Positions 60,255 through 64,000 of a stretch of DNA of 64,000 bases are shown piece after piece. A program made the position numbers and the translations under genes. Within the stretch, counting starts at the first letter, position 1; each line of letters opens with the position of its first letter. The notes beneath the pieces were generated by a model. It worked only from the letters and a program-made list of their open reading frames with translations, did not search any database and was not told where the DNA came from. This stretch comes from Vulcanimicrobiota bacterium (GTDB taxonomy: Bacteria; Vulcanimicrobiota; Xenobia; Xenobiales; JADMJV01), in assembly GCA_019637395.1 (NCBI GenBank), contig JAHBVR010000012.1, positions 1 to 64,000 on the forward strand. Direction: 5' to 3'.

Positions 60255-60654
60255 AGCGCGAGTAAACGATCAAGCCGCAAAGCAGCAAGCACAGCACGTA
60301 AGTGCCAGAAGCACCGATGCGACGCAGAATGGTGGGGCGACGGAGGCTGTAAAGCAAGATGCTGGCGGCGTGGCAGACGCGTACCAGCACCACGGCCGGC
60401 CCCAGCCACACGGCCCAGGCCGGCATCCCCGAGCCCATGGCCGCGATCACCGAGCAGACCAGCAGCAGAATGCACAGGATCGGACCATATTCGCAGGCAT
60501 TGCGATGAGCCACGATGGCTCGGTACAGGCTGTTCTCGGGGTCCTCATCACAACCGTGCGACCGCTTCAAGATGATACGATTCAGACTGCAGTTCAGGGC
60601 CAGCAAAATCTGCAGCGCCGCCAGACAGGCCACCGAGACGAAAGTGTATGTCAT
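60247..60654 (-). CDS. MAPEG family membrane protein
   Basis: 135 aa from ATG 60654 (GAAGGTG upstream), with four hydrophobic helices. The family block AHRNACEYGPILCILLLVC, close to the usual hRN..E..P, is present. MAPEG proteins include microsomal glutathione transferases and eicosanoid synthases, so the C26 and reductase genes nearby might share glutathione metabolism, though this is a weak link. Coupled to the M48 gene by TGATG. Confidence 0.8.
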   Translation of the reverse strand: MTYTFVSVACLAALQILLALNCSLNRIILKRSHGCDEDPENSLYRAIVAHRNACEYGPILCILLLVCSVIAAMGSGMPAWAVWLGPAVVLVRVCHAASILLYSLRRPTILRRIGASGTYVLCLLLCGLIVYSRFS

Positions 60655-61688
60655 CAGCGCACCTTCAGCCAGACCAGCCTCTCCCCTTCCGAACCGTCGC
60701 GGCTGGCCAGGCCGAAGCGGGAAACACCGCCCCGCATAACCCGTTGGGCCACTCCCAGCGTCAGTAATCGGCGCTCCAGAGCATTGTCCGACTCGCCGGC
60801 GGGACTGACCAGCAGAAAGCCTTCGGCATCCAAATTCATATGCTCGAGTTGCCCGCGGCAGCTGCTCATCAGGTGCGGATCTTGCTTCCACCCTGAGGAC
60901 TGCACCACCGCCTGGGTCAGTCGATTCAACAACGAGGACGTGCGCACGGGAGACACCGGAGTGGTTCCAACACCCGCCCGAAAGGCCAGCGGCGGAATAT
61001 ATTTGTAGGAATCGGTGATACGGTCCTGAGGCATAGGATGACTGCCTACCATGGCGTTGATAAAGTCCGGCGTCTGGCTGGTATGCTTGCCCGCCAGGGT
61101 GCGCAAAGCCACCAGAGCGTAGGCCGGATCATAACCGGCCCGGGCCATCATGGCCGTGCCCAGACGATCCGCCTCCGATTCATCGGCCTGGCTGAAGCGA
61201 CTACCCAACATCTGATCGAGCACGGCGGCGGCCTGCACCGACTGCTGATCGATGCGCCCGCCGCTGAGACTGACCAGCACCGCCAACCAGCCCACCTTGC
61301 GCTTCTGCTCGTTCTCCATCTGGTTGATCGAGTGGCGCTGTACCACGTGTGAGATCTCGTGGCCGAGCACGAAAGCGATCTCCCCGTCGCTCATGCCGCG
61401 CAGCAACGAGCGCGTGGCATATACGAAACCGCCCGGCAAGGCCATGGCGTTAAATTCATCGGTGGCCAGCACCTTAAACTGGAACTGAATGTCGTTGCGG
61501 CCGCAAACCCGGGCCAGGGCCTGACCAATGGTCTGCAAGCGGCGGTTGAGATCGGGGGAATTGTCGATACCGGAGCGGGCTTCGATCTTCTGCGCGGCCG
61601 AACGCCCCAGAGCCACTTCCTGCTCGGTGCTGACCTCACTCCAGGCGGCGCAACTCAACAGCAGGCAAAACAGCAGGCGAAACACCAT
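60654..61688 (-). CDS. Secreted M48 family metallopeptidase (BepA/LoiP-like)
   Basis: 344 aa with a signal peptide (FRLLFCLLLSCAAWS). The zinc motif is FVLGHEISHVVQRHSI (HExxH) and the third ligand is in SQADESEADRLGTAMM (ExxxD). The preceding ATDEFNAMALPGGFVYATRS is the family's substrate strand. The C-terminal part includes LAGKHTSQTPDFINAMVGSH (M48 C-terminal SHP). Such enzymes monitor outer-membrane protein assembly. The last ~80 residues show no clear domain. Adjacent to the NTT-HEAT gene by overlap. Confidence 0.9.
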   Translation of the reverse strand: MVFRLLFCLLLSCAAWSEVSTEQEVALGRSAAQKIEARSGIDNSPDLNRRLQTIGQALARVCGRNDIQFQFKVLATDEFNAMALPGGFVYATRSLLRGMSDGEIAFVLGHEISHVVQRHSINQMENEQKRKVGWLAVLVSLSGGRIDQQSVQAAAVLDQMLGSRFSQADESEADRLGTAMMARAGYDPAYALVALRTLAGKHTSQTPDFINAMVGSHPMPQDRITDSYKYIPPLAFRAGVGTTPVSPVRTSSLLNRLTQAVVQSSGWKQDPHLMSSCRGQLEHMNLDAEGFLLVSPAGESDNALERRLLTLGVAQRVMRGGVSRFGLASRDGSEGERLVWLKVR

Positions 61689-64000
61689 CAGTTCTTACTC
61701 TTCACCATTTGATTCAGGCGATCATCCGCCTGGCGAATGCGCGCGGTCAGCACTTTGATGATCTCGAAAGCCATTTCCGGCATTTGCTCGACCAGATCTT
61801 TCAACTGCTCGCCCTTCAAGACCAGCAAGCGCGAATTGCGCTCTACCACCACGCTGGCGCTACGCGGTTCATCGTCCAGAATAGCCATTTCACCAAAGTA
61901 GTTGACACCCTCTAGACGAGTCAGCAACAATTCCTGGCCGCTGCCCCGAGCCTTGACGATTTTGACGGTGCCGTCCAGCAGGATATAGAGTTCAGCCCCC
62001 AACTGGCCTTCCTCGAAAACCACCTCGCCGGCCAGGTACTCTACTTCTTCCAGTCGCTGATCGATGGCCACCAATTGCTCCAGATTCATCTGAGCAAATA
62101 GAGGCACTTTGCGCAGCACCAGTAGTCGTTCCACTTTTTCCTCCTCGGCGTCGTCCCAAGACTTCTCTCCGCGCAGCCATTCCACCGCCTGGCTCAGCCA
62201 GGGATCGTAAGCCAGCCACTGACTGGAGCAAAAAGCCTCCCAGTCGGCCTGGCGGACCAGCGCAGCGGGTAGATCGCTCATTTTATCGCGCAGGTCGCCA
62301 CTTTCCAACAACAAAACCAGAAGCTGCGAGGCCTCCCGATCTCCCAGATTGGAAAGCACTTCCAGGGCATCGGCCCGGGCGCGCAGGTTGGTAAAGCGCA
62401 GCACCTTTTCCACGCTGCGGATGACTTTGGGAGTCTCGATCCCGGCCAGGATGTCGAAGACCAGCTTGCGGCTGCGCTCGCCTGCGTTGTCCAAACAAAG
62501 TTGCAGATAGTCCAATTGCACCTGGGGAGCGTCGCCCTGGGGCAGTTTCAGCAGTGTGCACACCCACAACTGTTGCACTTGCGCACGCAGCATACGGGTC
62601 AGGCGCTCCCGACTCTCGCGCCGGCCGCTCTGGCTCAAACATGCCACCGCCGCCCGGGCCGTGTTGCCCGAGGCCGACTCCAGATAAGGAGCCAGAATCG
62701 GCCCCAAATCCAGCGGGCAGGCGGCCAGGACCAGAATGCAGCGGTCTCGGCTGGCTTTGGAAGTCTCCTCCAGATGGCGGCTGATGCGTTGCCAGACCTC
62801 GTTCTCGGCAGGAATCAATTCCTGGTGGCTGTGCAAAAGTTGCAGGGCGGCTCGCCGCACCGGCGCCTCGCGCCGGTCCAACGCTTCCAGGGCGGAGAGA
62901 ACCCAGACGCGCCGCCGGCCCTGCTCCTCGCCCGGAAAGTCAGCCAGACGCAACAAAGCGGCTCGAGCCACGCGCGCGGAAGAATGAGCGCAGCGGGACA
63001 CCAGCTCGCTGCTCAAGTTCAAGGGAGTGTGGCGCAAGGCCGCTACCACCGTCGGCGGGTCCCCGTCGGCCAACATGGCCAGCAGGCACTGGCTGGCTGC
63101 GGCCGCTTCCTTGCCTTTAGGCAACCCGATCAACAGAGAAGCGGCCAGCGCGCGCACTTCCGTCTGAGCATCCTGCATACAGGCAACCAACCAGCCGGGC
63201 ACCAGACCGGGTTTCAGCTCGCCCACGGCACGCAAAGCGGCCAGACGAATTTCCGGCTCGGGGCTGGCGGCGCACTCCTGCAACAGCCGCCAATCGCGCG
63301 GCCAACCGGGCTGAGCCAGGGCCTGCAGACAGACGCGCCGCAGCCAGGTTGGCACCTCGTTCTCGCGAGCGGCCACCTCGGCCAGCGGAGCCCAGGCCTG
63401 GCGGCTGGCCAGGGTCTGGGCCAGACGCAAAATAGCCGGGTCCGGACTATCCGAAGCCTCACGGCACAGGTCTTGCCAGAGATTGGTGAGACGCTGCAAT
63501 TCGGAAGCCGCGAACCCCCCGCTGAGTTCTTCCAAATCGAGGCGTCCGGCCTGCACCTCGTCAATCATAGTGTGCAAGTAGGAACTGCGCACCGCCCAGT
63601 TGGCGGCGAAATAGAGCGCCGCTGTGGTCAGACCCAGACCGTACATCCAGGGGGCCGGTTCGGCTCCGGAACCGACCGCCCACAGGATCAATCCGGCCAA
63701 AGCCATGGCCGCATAGGTGACCAGGCCCTCCAAGAAAGCGCGCACACGGCCGCGCGAGCGCGCCGGCAGCGCATTATAGACCAATCCGCGAATAGGACTG
63801 GCCACCGCGTTCTCGAGACTCTCGCGGGTAGCTCTCAGCATAACCGCGGTGGCCAGATTGGGCATGACACAGATGGCTAGAAAGCTGAGACAGGTGGCGG
63901 CGGAATGAACCTGGTTGGCATTGGCCACACCCAGTGTGCGAATCAGCCAGGGGGTCACGGCCACTTCCACCACGATCTCCAGTCCATTGGTGATGGCCAG
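61688..64000 (-). CDS. NTP/NDP translocase-like membrane protein with HEAT repeats and cNMP-binding domain (5' partial)
   Basis: The frame stays open to the window end, so the N-terminus is missing. Visible: 4 or so transmembrane helices, the transporter block RGLVYNALPARSRGRVRAFL (as in Npt1/Npt2-type carriers), then a long helical HEAT-repeat region (~150-600 of the visible part). A C-terminal cyclic-nucleotide-binding domain follows (~625-745), with the phosphate cassette YFGEMAILDDEPRSASV. A Crp-like HTH is absent. It may link nucleotide sensing to transport. Confidence 0.8.
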   Translation of the reverse strand: MAITNGLEIVVEVAVTPWLIRTLGVANANQVHSAATCLSFLAICVMPNLATAVMLRATRESLENAVASPIRGLVYNALPARSRGRVRAFLEGLVTYAAMALAGLILWAVGSGAEPAPWMYGLGLTTAALYFAANWAVRSSYLHTMIDEVQAGRLDLEELSGGFAASELQRLTNLWQDLCREASDSPDPAILRLAQTLASRQAWAPLAEVAARENEVPTWLRRVCLQALAQPGWPRDWRLLQECAASPEPEIRLAALRAVGELKPGLVPGWLVACMQDAQTEVRALAASLLIGLPKGKEAAAASQCLLAMLADGDPPTVVAALRHTPLNLSSELVSRCAHSSARVARAALLRLADFPGEEQGRRRVWVLSALEALDRREAPVRRAALQLLHSHQELIPAENEVWQRISRHLEETSKASRDRCILVLAACPLDLGPILAPYLESASGNTARAAVACLSQSGRRESRERLTRMLRAQVQQLWVCTLLKLPQGDAPQVQLDYLQLCLDNAGERSRKLVFDILAGIETPKVIRSVEKVLRFTNLRARADALEVLSNLGDREASQLLVLLLESGDLRDKMSDLPAALVRQADWEAFCSSQWLAYDPWLSQAVEWLRGEKSWDDAEEEKVERLLVLRKVPLFAQMNLEQLVAIDQRLEEVEYLAGEVVFEEGQLGAELYILLDGTVKIVKARGSGQELLLTRLEGVNYFGEMAILDDEPRSASVVVERNSRLLVLKGEQLKDLVEQMPEMAFEIIKVLTARIRQADDRLNQMVKSKN

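Overview
The window is 64 kb of bacterial chromosome, by eye about 60% G+C, with short gaps and frequent ATGA or TGATG gene overlaps. It points to a diderm, heterotrophic, probably aerobic bacterium. The evidence is a complete 2-oxoglutarate dehydrogenase set, System II (ResB/CcsA) cytochrome c maturation, a DctP-type solute-binding protein, a secretin-related AMIN/STN protein and many secreted proteins. A DUF2760-Hsp70-Hsp70(DUF3731) cluster and a major-vault-protein homologue suggest a deep-branching or developmentally complex lineage (Myxococcota- or Xenobia/WPS-2-like). No rRNA is present, so the phylum is inference only.

Layout. 1-3.8 kb: edge fragment of an IS5-type transposase, a small acidic protein, an FAD monooxygenase, an M23 endopeptidase, a broken Toprim-type gene and tRNA-Arg(CCT). 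3.9-10.7 kb (+): a GT39 mannosyltransferase, then a signalling run of hybrid histidine kinase, response regulator, GAF-GGDEF cyclase and membrane-anchored DctP-like protein. 10.7-12.2 kb: an unknown protein and a Gly-rich protein ending at a strong bidirectional terminator. 12.2-16.7 kb (-): SGNH protein, EF-P, ketopantoate-reductase-like protein, ABC ATPase, Nudix. 16.7-21.8 kb (+): a 63-bp tandem hairpin repeat, then DUF2760-Hsp70-Hsp70. 21.8-23.2 kb: decayed gene copies, a wrecked DUF433/DUF5615 toxin-antitoxin locus and a bestrophin. 23.2-29.9 kb (+): glutathione-reductase-like protein, sucA, sucB, lpd. 29.9-38.5 kb: DUF3592-like protein, Rpn nuclease, secreted proteins, the vault protein (-), MazEF-type pair, M50 protease, secreted hydrolase. 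38.6-53.9 kb: MFS exporter (+) facing a long (-) run of P450, small protein, DUF885, acidic protein, TerB-like, sucrase/ferredoxin-like, CcsA, ResB, 17-TPR protein, AMIN-STN protein, small secreted protein, caspase-like protein, ATP-grasp. 53.9-64 kb: secreted proteins, TraB, PLP lyase, a small Gly/Asp/Tyr-rich protein, frameshifted nuclease and HTH genes, a polycysteine leader ORF before a C26 gamma-glutamyl hydrolase, MAPEG, M48 and an NTT-HEAT-cNMP protein cut by the window edge.

The two most notable items are the major-vault-protein homologue at 32620-35064 (-) and a near-leaderless 28-codon ORF at 58646-58732 (+) that ends in a run of seven cysteine codons just ahead of a gamma-glutamyl hydrolase, resembling a cysteine-responsive leader. 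A further theme is small decayed copies of nearby gene ends (21776-21877 and 35131-35215), each next to a toxin-antitoxin locus.
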